Source: Magnetospirillum sp. ME-1
GTDB taxonomy: Bacteria > Pseudomonadota > Alphaproteobacteria > Rhodospirillales > Magnetospirillaceae
Assembly: GCF_002105535.1 (NCBI RefSeq)
Contig: NZ_CP015848.1
Coordinates: 3,018,926 to 3,082,925 of the forward strand
DNA: 64,000 nucleotides
Direction: 5' to 3'
The notes under the pieces were generated by a model. The model was given only the letters and a program-made list of their open reading frames with translations. It did not search any database and was not told the DNA's origin. The first letter of the stretch is position 1, and each line of letters begins with the position of its first letter. A program made the position numbers and the translations under genes. Below, piece by piece: positions 25,970 to 33,634 of the stretch.

Positions 25970-25997
25970 AGGGGCGGAGGTCTTCTCCGCCCCTTTT
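25970..25997 (+). terminator. Intrinsic terminator after small secreted protein gene
   Basis: AGGGGCGGAG-GTCTT-CTCCGCCCCT is a perfect 10-bp stem with a 5-nt loop, followed by TTT. It lies 20 bp after the stop codon, and its T-run is on the plus strand. It also separates this gene from the convergent aldolase-SDR gene. Confidence 0.85.
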
Positions 25998-25998
25998 C

Positions 25999-28038
25999 CT
26001 ATCGCAGGGACGCCTCGATGTTGCCGCCGTCCACGGTGACGGTGCAGGCGGTGACCTTGGAGGCCTTGGCCAGCCAGACGAAGGCGTCGGCCACGTCCTC
26101 GGCGGTGACTTCGCGGCCCAGCAGGTTGCCGCCCATGTAGTCCTGCTCCGACAGGCCGCGCGCCGAGGACCGGCTCTTGATCATCTCGTCGGTGAGCAGG
26201 CCGGACCGGATGCGGTCGGCGTTGACGGCGTTGGAGCGGATGCCGTCCCTGCCGTAATCCAGGGCGTATTGCTTCATCAGGAACAGGGTGGCCGCCTTGG
26301 GCAGGCCGTAGGGGCCGAAATTCTTGCCCGGATTGACCGCCTGCTTCGAGGCGTTGAACAGCAGCACGCCGCCGGTGTCCTGGGCCTTGAAGAGGCGCAC
26401 GGCATTTTGCGCCACGCTCTGGTGGCCGAAGAAGTTCAGCTCGAACGAGGCGCGCAGCGTGGAATCCTCCACCTCGCCCACCGGTCCTTGCCAGGCGGCG
26501 CCGGCATTGCTCACCACCACGTCGACGCCGCCGAAGCGCTCGGCCACGCGGTCGAAGGCGGCGCGCACCGATGCCGGGTCGGTGACGTCGCAGGCGATTC
26601 CGATGGCCTTGCCGCCGCAGGCCTTGGCGGCCTTGGCCGCCGCGTCGGAATCGCGGTCGAGCACGGCCACCTCGGCGCCCTCACGCGCAAAGGCCTTGGC
26701 GGTGGCGGCGCCGATGCCGGAGCCGCCGCCGGTGACCACCACCACCTGGCGGGCCAGGGGCTTCTCGGCGGCCTTGCCCAGCTTGGCCTGTTCCAGGGAC
26801 CAGTATTCCAGGTCGAACAGATCGGCCTCGCCCACCGGCTCGAAGCGGCCGATGGCCTCGGCGTCGGTGATGCTTTCCACCGTGTTCACGGCGATGTCGG
26901 CGGCGATGGCGGCGTCCTTGGCGCTTGCTCCGATGCCGAACAGGCCGAGCCCCTGGACCAGCGCGACGCAGGGCTTGGGGTCCAGCTCGGTCTTGACGCC
27001 GCCCAGGCGCTGGTTGTTGCGGCTGAAATAGGCGTGGTAGCGGGCCTCGAACGCCTCGATGGCGGCGCGGGCGGAATCGGCCCACAGATAGAGCTTGCCC
27101 GCCTCGGGGGCCGGCAGCACCACCGGCCAGTTCTTGGTGCGGATGGTGTGGTCGGGGGTGACCACGCCCTGCTGGGAATAGCGCGACACCTCGGCGCCGT
27201 TCACATAGGCGAGGATGGCCGGGCTGGTGCGGAAATCCAGGATGCGGCGCTTGCCCCCGCCTTCCAGCAGGCCGCGCAGGACGGGCGCCACCTCGGCCAG
27301 CGGCGCGACATCCCCGGGCAGGCCCTTGGCGGGAACCAGGGTCTTGCGGCCCTTTTCCAGGCGCTGCTCGGCCAGGGTCACCATCTCGATCATGCGCTCG
27401 TAGGCGGTCCTGGCGTCGTCTCCGAAGGTGAAGATGCCGTGCTTGACCAGGATCAGGCCTTCGACGCCAGGGTCCTGCTCGTAGACCTCGGCCGCCTTCT
27501 TGGCCAGGGCGAAGCCGGGCATGATGTAGGGGACATAGCCCATGCGGGACCCGTAGACCTCGCGGGCCAGGGCTTCGCCGTCGGGCTGGTCCACCAGCGA
27601 CAGCACCGCGGTGGAATGGGTGTGGTCGATGAACTTGTGCGGCAGAAAGCCGTGCAGCAGCGTCTCCACCGACGGGTTGGGCGACGACGAGTTCATCAGG
27701 TTGCCGCGCTGGTAATCCACCATGTCCTCGTCGGAGAGCCGGTCCAGCTTGCGCAGCTTCAAGAGCGGCGCCAGGCGCACGGCGGGCAGGCCGGCCGGCT
27801 CGATGTCGCCCATGTCCCAGCCCGAGCCCTTGACGCACAGAACCTCGACGTCGTCGCCCAGCAGGTCCTTCACCGTGGTCTTGCACGACGTGTTGCCGCC
27901 GCCGTGCAGCACCAGCTTCGGGTCGCCGCCCAGCAGCCGGGTGGTGTAGACCCGAAGCGCCAGATCGCGGTTCACGCCCTGCGGCGCGTACTTGGCGACG
28001 TAGGATTCGGCATCAGCATCGGACCACAGGGATTTCAT
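25999..28038 (-). CDS. Bifunctional class II aldolase / short-chain dehydrogenase (RhaD-like)
   Basis: A 679-residue fusion. Residues about 1-400 are a class II (zinc) aldolase: GGGNTSCKTT, HGFLPHKFIDHTHSTAVLS with zinc-binding histidines, and LVKHGIFTFGDDA. Residues about 425-679 are a classical SDR with VVVTGGGSGIGAATA (NAD(P) binding), NAGAAW, and the catalytic YGLPK, ending TVTVDGGN. The architecture is that of rhamnulose-1-phosphate aldolase/lactaldehyde dehydrogenase fusions of the rhizobial rhamnose pathway. No rhamnose transporter, kinase, mutarotase or regulator is nearby, so another sugar phosphate or aldehyde may be the substrate. Long, intact frame with many conserved motifs. Confidence 0.88.
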   Translation of the reverse strand: MKSLWSDADAESYVAKYAPQGVNRDLALRVYTTRLLGGDPKLVLHGGGNTSCKTTVKDLLGDDVEVLCVKGSGWDMGDIEPAGLPAVRLAPLLKLRKLDRLSDEDMVDYQRGNLMNSSSPNPSVETLLHGFLPHKFIDHTHSTAVLSLVDQPDGEALAREVYGSRMGYVPYIMPGFALAKKAAEVYEQDPGVEGLILVKHGIFTFGDDARTAYERMIEMVTLAEQRLEKGRKTLVPAKGLPGDVAPLAEVAPVLRGLLEGGGKRRILDFRTSPAILAYVNGAEVSRYSQQGVVTPDHTIRTKNWPVVLPAPEAGKLYLWADSARAAIEAFEARYHAYFSRNNQRLGGVKTELDPKPCVALVQGLGLFGIGASAKDAAIAADIAVNTVESITDAEAIGRFEPVGEADLFDLEYWSLEQAKLGKAAEKPLARQVVVVTGGGSGIGAATAKAFAREGAEVAVLDRDSDAAAKAAKACGGKAIGIACDVTDPASVRAAFDRVAERFGGVDVVVSNAGAAWQGPVGEVEDSTLRASFELNFFGHQSVAQNAVRLFKAQDTGGVLLFNASKQAVNPGKNFGPYGLPKAATLFLMKQYALDYGRDGIRSNAVNADRIRSGLLTDEMIKSRSSARGLSEQDYMGGNLLGREVTAEDVADAFVWLAKASKVTACTVTVDGGNIEASLR

Positions 28039-28112
28039 GACGACCTCGGGACAGGGCGAAAGCGGGAGGCGGGATTATTACGCCATGTCCGGGGACGGGG
28101 AAAGAGAAAGGC

Positions 28113-28337
28113 TCAGGCCACCTGAGGGGCGGCGGCGCCGGGGGCATTGCGCCCGCGCAGCCGCCGGATCATCTCCAGCGTCTTGCGGGCCATGTTCACC
28201 GTGATGGTGGCGTGCTGGTCGGGATGCTCCAGAATCACCAGAGCTTCGCCCTCCAACTCATCCAGAATGTCGTCGCCTAGGGTGTCGTGTTCACCACTGG
28301 CGGCCAGATGCCTGCGCATGCCATCCCCGCGGATCAT
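28113..28337 (-). CDS. Small hypothetical protein
   Basis: A 74-residue acidic/basic soluble protein with no signal or membrane segment. It is predicted helical, with EGEALVILEHPDQHATITVNMARKT in the middle and a charged C-terminus (RRLRGRNAPG). The ATG at 28337 has a poorly spaced AAGGA; the internal ATG at 28319 has GGGGA at normal spacing and may be the real start. It lies between the aldolase-SDR gene and the M23 peptidase gene on the same strand. No family recognised; codon use is like its neighbours, so I think it is real. Confidence 0.5.
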   Translation of the reverse strand: MIRGDGMRRHLAASGEHDTLGDDILDELEGEALVILEHPDQHATITVNMARKTLEMIRRLRGRNAPGAAAPQVA

Positions 28338-28362
28338 ATCCTTAGGATGTATGTATCATACC

Positions 28363-28385
28363 AAGGAGTAAAAATACTACTCCTT
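28363..28385. repeat. Perfect AT-rich hairpin over the M23 gene stop codon
   Basis: AAGGAGTA-AAAATAC-TACTCCTT is an 8-bp perfect stem with a 7-nt loop. It overlaps the stop codon of the M23 peptidase gene and sits 26 bp before the start of the small downstream gene. A short direct repeat ATACCAAGG occurs on both sides (28358 and 28401). It is not a normal terminator (no T-run) and could be a regulatory or processing hairpin. Confidence 0.55.
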
Positions 28386-29249
28386 TATCTCGCTCCTTAT
28401 ACCAAGGTATGAGTCACGAAGGGCGGCATCCGCCGTCTCCGGGTCGAGCCGGACATCCAGCCAGGATATGCCCCAGTGAAGGTGGGCGCCGGTGGCCAGT
28501 CCGGTGGCGCCGACGGCGCCGATCAGGTCACCCCGCCGCACGGCGGTTCCGGCGGCGACGTCCATTCGCGACAGGTGGGCGTAGCTGGAGATCAGGCCCA
28601 GCCCATGGTCGATCATCACCGTGCGTCCCGTCAGGAACAGGTCGGGGGCGGCCAGCACCACCGTGCCATCGGCGCAGGCGTGGACCGGGGCACCGGCGGG
28701 GGCGGCGATGTCCAGGCCGGAATGGGGGGCGCCGCCGATGCCGTTATAGACCCGCTGGCTGCCGAACACGCCCGAGACCTTGCCGTCGGAGGGGCGCAGC
28801 AGACCGTCGCCTCCCTGGATGCGCGGCTCCAGGGTGACGCGGGCGCGGATGGCGCGGACCATCTCGGTCTCGGACTTAAGGCGGGCCAGGGAGGCGGCGT
28901 CGGGCTCGGTCTTTTCGCGCGGCAGGCCTTCGATGCGCTGGACCGGCCAGTCGCGGCGCGACACCGCCAGGGCGCGATTCTCCTCGCCCCCGTCGGGCAG
29001 GGTGACCCGCAGCTCGGCCACGGGGCCGTAATCCCGCCCGAAGCCCAGCAGGAAGCGGCCTTGGGCATCCACCGGCACGGAACGGCCGTCGAGTTCCACC
29101 CGCGCGCCAGGCGCCGTGCGGCCCAGCATCAGTCCGCCCTGTTCCGCATGGCCCGACAGGCCGGTTTCGGCCGCTGCCGCCCCCACCCAGGCGAAGCCGA
29201 CCAGGATCAGGGCGAGGCGGCTATTTCGGCGCCCACATGATGGTGGCAT
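28377..29249 (-). CDS. Secreted M23 (LytM) metallopeptidase
   Basis: A 290-residue protein with an N-terminal signal sequence (about residues 10-27, AAAAETG). A beta-rich domain (about 35-90, GARVELDGRSVPVDAQGRF) resembles an Ig/PEGA-like module. The C-terminal M23 domain has GGAPHSGLDIAAP (zinc ligands His and Asp), then GLISSYAHLSRM and GAHLHWGISW with the HxH motif, so the catalytic residues are intact, unlike EnvC-type activators. It probably cuts peptidoglycan cross-bridges. Its 5' end overlaps the 3' end of the upstream single-TM gene by 29 nt, so the two form one operon. Confidence 0.87.
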   Translation of the reverse strand: MPPSCGRRNSRLALILVGFAWVGAAAAETGLSGHAEQGGLMLGRTAPGARVELDGRSVPVDAQGRFLLGFGRDYGPVAELRVTLPDGGEENRALAVSRRDWPVQRIEGLPREKTEPDAASLARLKSETEMVRAIRARVTLEPRIQGGDGLLRPSDGKVSGVFGSQRVYNGIGGAPHSGLDIAAPAGAPVHACADGTVVLAAPDLFLTGRTVMIDHGLGLISSYAHLSRMDVAAGTAVRRGDLIGAVGATGLATGAHLHWGISWLDVRLDPETADAALRDSYLGIRSEIKE

Positions 29250-29997
29250 CGCCGCCGCTCTCCTTGTTGCACAATTCGGTGATGATGGCCGACGAGACGC
29301 GGGTGGGGGTGACGCCGTTGACGGACAAGAGTCCCTTCTTCACCAGCTTCATGCCGGACGCCGAGCAGATGCGCGGCGGCACCCGCTCGGCGATCACCAC
29401 CGGAACGCCGTTCATGGAGGTGACGCGGATCGCGCCGCCGAACATGTGCGACGGCGGCGCGTTGCCCTGGGAGGATTCGATCATCATGGCGACGAAGCGG
29501 TCGGTTTCGGACCCGGTGTTCTCCACCGGCTCGTGCGACCGGCTCCACAGGATATAGCCGCCGATGGCGAGCGTCACGGCCAGCAACGCCGCCCCGGCGA
29601 TCATCGGGGTCCGGCTTTCCTTGCCGGAATCGTGGAGATGGGCATGGAACTTGCCGTCCTTGGACTGGGCCCAATTGTCGGTGGCCGAGCGCGGCAGGCG
29701 CTGCTCCTTGGCGGCGCGCAGCACCTCGATGCAGCCGCGCGCCGCCGAGCGCATCTCGTTGCGGTGGACTTCGGGGGTGTGGCCGGGCTTGACGGCGGCG
29801 ACGACCTCACTGGCCCGGCGGCGGAGCGCATTGCGCAATTCCCGGTCATAGGGGCGGCGCAGCATCAGGTCCAGCGCCAGGATGGTCAGCTGTTCCAGCC
29901 TGGCCGGGTCCTTGACGCCGGGCAATTTCAGAATAAGCGCCTGGAACAGGGCTTCCTGCTCCTCGGTGGTCGCCGGCTTCTCCACGGGATGATCCAT
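29221..29997 (-). CDS. Single-TM protein of unknown function upstream of M23 peptidase
   Basis: A 258-residue protein. Residues 1-120 are cytoplasmic, helical and charged (RPYDRELRNALRRRASEV); one membrane segment follows (about residues 135-155, IAGAALLAVTLAIGGYILWS); the last 100 residues are extracytoplasmic with two cysteines (RICSASG, ELCNKES). The ATG at 29997 has AGGA at normal distance; an ATG seven codons earlier is weaker. It overlaps the downstream M23 gene by 29 nt, so it may control or anchor that peptidase. It is divergent from the large flavoprotein gene. No family recognised. Confidence 0.7.
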   Translation of the reverse strand: MDHPVEKPATTEEQEALFQALILKLPGVKDPARLEQLTILALDLMLRRPYDRELRNALRRRASEVVAAVKPGHTPEVHRNEMRSAARGCIEVLRAAKEQRLPRSATDNWAQSKDGKFHAHLHDSGKESRTPMIAGAALLAVTLAIGGYILWSRSHEPVENTGSETDRFVAMMIESSQGNAPPSHMFGGAIRVTSMNGVPVVIAERVPPRICSASGMKLVKKGLLSVNGVTPTRVSSAIITELCNKESGGDATIMWAPK

Positions 29998-30066
29998 CCT
30001 GTCCGTCCTGCAACCCACTCCCCAGGTGAATGCTAGCCTTACCCGCGTTAATGAGCCGTTACCTCA

Positions 30067-30096
30067 ATTCACCACAAAAAATTTGTCGTTGTGAAT
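30067..30096. promoter_or_regulatory. Nested palindrome in AT-rich divergent promoter region
   Basis: ATTCAC-c-ACAAA-aaa-TTTGT-cgtt-GTGAAT is a 30-bp nested inverted repeat in a markedly AT-rich pocket between the single-TM gene and the flavoprotein gene. It is a candidate operator for one or both divergent genes; it is not an FNR consensus (TTGAT-N4-ATCAA). Confidence 0.5.
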
Positions 30097-30163
30097 AATT
30101 CTACACAATGCCATATGAGGTTGATGGGTGGGGGTATCCGCTGATCTCGAGGCATTTCAAACG

Positions 30164-33100
30164 ATGAGTGTGGACATGACGCATCCGGCCCTTGGGCATG
30201 GCCTTTCCTTCGACGACCTGTACCGCCGTTCCGGCCTGGAGCGGGTGGACGGCGCCTTTCTCGCCGCCCTGGCCGCCGCCGACCCGGTCCTGGCCGGGCG
30301 GCTGAAGGCCGCCCGCGCCGACGCGGATGCGCTTGGTCCTAAGGAGGAGGCGGCGCTGCTGGTGGAACTGGCGCCCCATCTGGATGACTTCCTGGCCGAG
30401 CTGTTCGCCATCCGCACCGCCGTCGCCGAGCTCAAGGCCCGCCAGGACTCTCTCGCGCCGCTCTATCAGGCCAAGCGCCTGTTCGTGCAGCGCCGGGCCT
30501 TGAAGGAGATCAAGCCCGACGAGGCCGCCACCCTGGACGCCCGCGCCCTGGAGATGGAATACGCGCTGAAAGTGGGCGAGCAATTCTCGGAAGCCGGCTT
30601 CGCCCGGCGCGTGCTGGCCTGGATGGACGACGAGGCCGCCCATGCCGAGGAACTGAAGCTGGCCGTGCGTCTGGCCGCCGCCAAGGTGGCCGCCAACGAC
30701 GGCGCCCATCACCCCCAGGGCATCCTGTTCAAGGTGCCGGCCAAGCACGATCCCCTGCATCAGGTGCCGGTGGTCAGGGGCGAGCTGTGCGGCGTGCCCA
30801 CCCTGGAATTCGAAGCCGGTCGTCTGCGCCGGCGCGAGGGGTTCAACCTCACCGATGCCGGCACCGATCTGGCCGGCGCGCTGGACGAGATCAATTACTG
30901 CATCCTCTGCCACCACCAGGGCCGTGATTCCTGCTCCAAGGGCATGAAGGACAAAAAGACCGGTGAGACGCAGAAGAACGCGCTGGGCGTCGCCATGGAG
31001 GGCTGCCCGCTCGAGGAGAAGATCTCCGAGATGCACGAGGCCAAGGCCGCCGGCCACGCCTTGGCGGCGCTGGCCATCATCGCCGTGGACAATCCCATGG
31101 CGGCGGGCACCGGGCACCGCATCTGCAACGACTGCATGACCGCCTGCGTCTACCAGAACCAGAACCGCGACCCCGTCAACGTGCCCGAGGCCGAGACCCG
31201 GACTCTGAAGGACGTGCTGGAACTGCCCTGGGGCTTCGAGATCTATTCCCTGCTGACCCGCTGGAACCCGGTCAATCTGCGCCGCCCGCTGCCCCGTCCT
31301 GATTCGGGGCGCAAGGTGCTGGTGGTGGGCATGGGCCCGGCCGGCTATACCCTCGCGCACCACCTGATGCAGGACGGCCACCATGTGGTGGCGGTGGACG
31401 GGCTGAAGATCGAGCCGCTGGCCGCCGACCTGTCGGGCGTCGACGCTTTCGGCAAGCGCGTTCCCTTCCGTCCCGTCCGCGACATCCGTTCTCTGTGGCA
31501 GCCCCTGGGCGAGCGGGTGATGGGCGGCTTCGGCGGCGTGGCCGAGTACGGCATCACGGTGCGCTGGGACAAGAACTTTCTCGACGTCATCCGCCTGCTT
31601 CTGGAACGCCGTTCGGAATTCGCCCTGTTCGGCGGCGTGCGCTTCGGCGGCAACCTGACCCTGGACGAGGCGTTCGATCTGGGCTTCGACCACGTGGCCC
31701 TGGCCACGGGGGCGGGCAAGCCCACCATCCTCGACATGCCGGGAGGGCTGGCCAAGGGCGTGCGCCAGGCGTCGGACTTCCTGATGGCCCTGCAGCTGAC
31801 CGGCGCGGCCCGGCCGGGCACCCTGGCCAGCCTGCAGCTCCGGCTGCCGGTGGTGGTGATCGGCGGCGGCCTGACCGCCATCGACACCTGCACCGAGGCC
31901 CTGGCCTATTACCCCGTCCAGGTGGAAAAGTTCCTGTCCCGCCACGAGCAGCTGGTGGCCGAAAGGGGCGAGCACGCGGTGCGCGTCCACTGGTCGGAAG
32001 AAGACCACGAGATCGCCGACGAGTTCATCGCTCATGCCGAGGCCATCCGCGCCGAGCGCCGGGCGGCGAGCGCCGAGGGGCGCGCGCCCCGCATCCTCGA
32101 ACTGCTGCAATCCTGGGGCGGGGCCACCGTGGCCTATCGCCGGGGCTTGACCGACAGCCCGGCCTACCGCAACCACGAGGAAATCTCCAAGGCGCTGGAG
32201 GAAGGCATCCGCTTCCTCGAGGGCATGACCCCGGTGGCGGTGGAGACCGACGATTTCGGCTCGGCCCACGGCGTGCAGTTCAAGGATCGGGACGGCCAGC
32301 CCCATCGCCTGCCGGCCCGTGCCGTGCTGGTGGCGGCGGGCACCGTGCCCAACACCACGCCGGCGCGCGAGGCCAAGGGCATCCATCTGGACGGCAAGTA
32401 CTTCCAGGCCATGGACGAGGAGGGCAACCTCGTGACGCCGGAACGCCGCACCAAGCCGGGCGACGTCCATGTGCTGATGCATATCGACGGCCACGACCGC
32501 ACGGTCAGCTTCTTCGGCGACCTGCATCCGTCCTATGCCGGCAACGTGGTTTCGGCCATGGCGTCGGCCAAGCAGGGCCATCCGGTGGTGACGCGCGCCA
32601 TGGCGCGCCGCCCCGCCAATCCGGTGCCGGCGGCCCAGCTGTTCGCCACCCTCAATGACCGCCTGCGCGCCCGGGTCCATGCGGTCAACCGCCTGACGCC
32701 CACCATCATCGAGGTGGTGATCAAGGCGCCGGCGGCCGCCAACGCCTTCAAGCCCGGCCAGTTCTTCCGCCTGCAGAATTTCGAGATGCTGGCCGCCAAG
32801 GTGGGCAACACCTCGCTGGCCATGGAAGGCCTGGCGCTGACGGGGGCCTGGGTGGACAAGGACCAGGGTCTGGTCGGGCTGATCGTCCTCGAGATGGGCG
32901 GATCAAGCGATCTGTGCGCCCACCTCACCCCCGGCGAGCCGGTGGTCCTGATGGGGCCGACCGGCGCGCCCACCCATGTCTGCGGCTCGGAGACCGTGCT
33001 GCTGGCCGGCGGGGGCTTAGGCAACGCCGTGCTGTTCTCCATCGGAGCGGCCTTCCGCGCCAGGGGCTCCAAGGTGCTGTATTTCGCCGGCTACAAGAAC

Positions 33101-33634
33101 CCCCATGACCGCTTCAAGGTGGCCGATATCGAGGCCGCCGCCGATGTGGTGGTGTGGTGCGTGGACGGCGGCGAATCCTTCGCTCCCGACCGTCCCCAGG
33201 ACCGCGCCTTCGTCGGCAACATCGTCGAGGCCATGGTGGCCTATGGCGAGGGCCGCCTGGGCGAGCAGACCATCCCCATCACCGACGTGGACCGCATCAT
33301 CGCCATCGGCTCGGACCGCATGATGGCGGCGGTGGCCAAGGCCCGCCACGACCGCCTCGCCCCCTTCCTCAAGCGCGAGCATCAGGGCATCGGCTCCATC
33401 AACTCGCCCATGCAATGCATGCTGAAGGAGGTCTGCGCCCAGTGCCTGCAAAAGCACAAGGACCCGGTCACCGGCGAGGAGAAGGTGGTGTTCACCTGCT
33501 TCGACCAGGACCAGCCCTTGGACAAGGTGGACTTCACCAGCCTGGCCGAGCGCCTGGGCCAGAACTCGGTGTGGGAGAAGCTGTCCAAGGCGTGGATCGA
33601 CCGCTCCTTGCGGCAGGCGGGCCTGCGCCGCTAG
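30164..33634 (+). CDS. Large iron-sulfur flavoprotein: GltD/NfnB-like plus PyrK/NfnA-like fusion
   Basis: An 1156-residue cytoplasmic oxidoreductase. Residues 1-240: helical region of no recognised family. About 240-330: cysteine array YCILCHHQGRDSC, EGCPLEEKI and CNDCMTACVYQ, laid out like the two [4Fe-4S] sites of the GltD/NfnB N-terminus. About 380-820: two-dinucleotide-binding flavoprotein, with VLVVGMGPAGYT (FAD) and VVVIGGGLTAIDTCTEA (NAD(P)). About 835-1075: ferredoxin-reductase module with FKPGQFFRLQ and VLLAGGGLGNAV. About 1080-1125: CMLKEVCAQC plus a later Cys, a PyrK/NfnA-like [2Fe-2S] site. Start: ATG at 30164 (GAGGC upstream); a GTG 12 codons earlier is possible. NAD(P)H-ferredoxin transhydrogenase or electron bifurcation is suggested by architecture but not proven. 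Confidence 0.8.
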   Translation: MSVDMTHPALGHGLSFDDLYRRSGLERVDGAFLAALAAADPVLAGRLKAARADADALGPKEEAALLVELAPHLDDFLAELFAIRTAVAELKARQDSLAPLYQAKRLFVQRRALKEIKPDEAATLDARALEMEYALKVGEQFSEAGFARRVLAWMDDEAAHAEELKLAVRLAAAKVAANDGAHHPQGILFKVPAKHDPLHQVPVVRGELCGVPTLEFEAGRLRRREGFNLTDAGTDLAGALDEINYCILCHHQGRDSCSKGMKDKKTGETQKNALGVAMEGCPLEEKISEMHEAKAAGHALAALAIIAVDNPMAAGTGHRICNDCMTACVYQNQNRDPVNVPEAETRTLKDVLELPWGFEIYSLLTRWNPVNLRRPLPRPDSGRKVLVVGMGPAGYTLAHHLMQDGHHVVAVDGLKIEPLAADLSGVDAFGKRVPFRPVRDIRSLWQPLGERVMGGFGGVAEYGITVRWDKNFLDVIRLLLERRSEFALFGGVRFGGNLTLDEAFDLGFDHVALATGAGKPTILDMPGGLAKGVRQASDFLMALQLTGAARPGTLASLQLRLPVVVIGGGLTAIDTCTEALAYYPVQVEKFLSRHEQLVAERGEHAVRVHWSEEDHEIADEFIAHAEAIRAERRAASAEGRAPRILELLQSWGGATVAYRRGLTDSPAYRNHEEISKALEEGIRFLEGMTPVAVETDDFGSAHGVQFKDRDGQPHRLPARAVLVAAGTVPNTTPAREAKGIHLDGKYFQAMDEEGNLVTPERRTKPGDVHVLMHIDGHDRTVSFFGDLHPSYAGNVVSAMASAKQGHPVVTRAMARRPANPVPAAQLFATLNDRLRARVHAVNRLTPTIIEVVIKAPAAANAFKPGQFFRLQNFEMLAAKVGNTSLAMEGLALTGAWVDKDQGLVGLIVLEMGGSSDLCAHLTPGEPVVLMGPTGAPTHVCGSETVLLAGGGLGNAVLFSIGAAFRARGSKVLYFAGYKNPHDRFKVADIEAAADVVVWCVDGGESFAPDRPQDRAFVGNIVEAMVAYGEGRLGEQTIPITDVDRIIAIGSDRMMAAVAKARHDRLAPFLKREHQGIGSINSPMQCMLKEVCAQCLQKHKDPVTGEEKVVFTCFDQDQPLDKVDFTSLAERLGQNSVWEKLSKAWIDRSLRQAGLRR

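Noticed and set aside
30060-30110. FNR/CRP-type binding site in the AT-rich pocket
   Set aside because: TTGTCGTTGTGAATAA-like sequence does not match TTGAT-N4-ATCAA; only the palindrome itself is reported.
30101-32680. 859-codon antisense frame opposite the flavoprotein
   Set aside because: Same GC shadow effect; its composition is Gly/His/Gln-rich with no signal, and the plus-strand protein has clear cofactor motifs.
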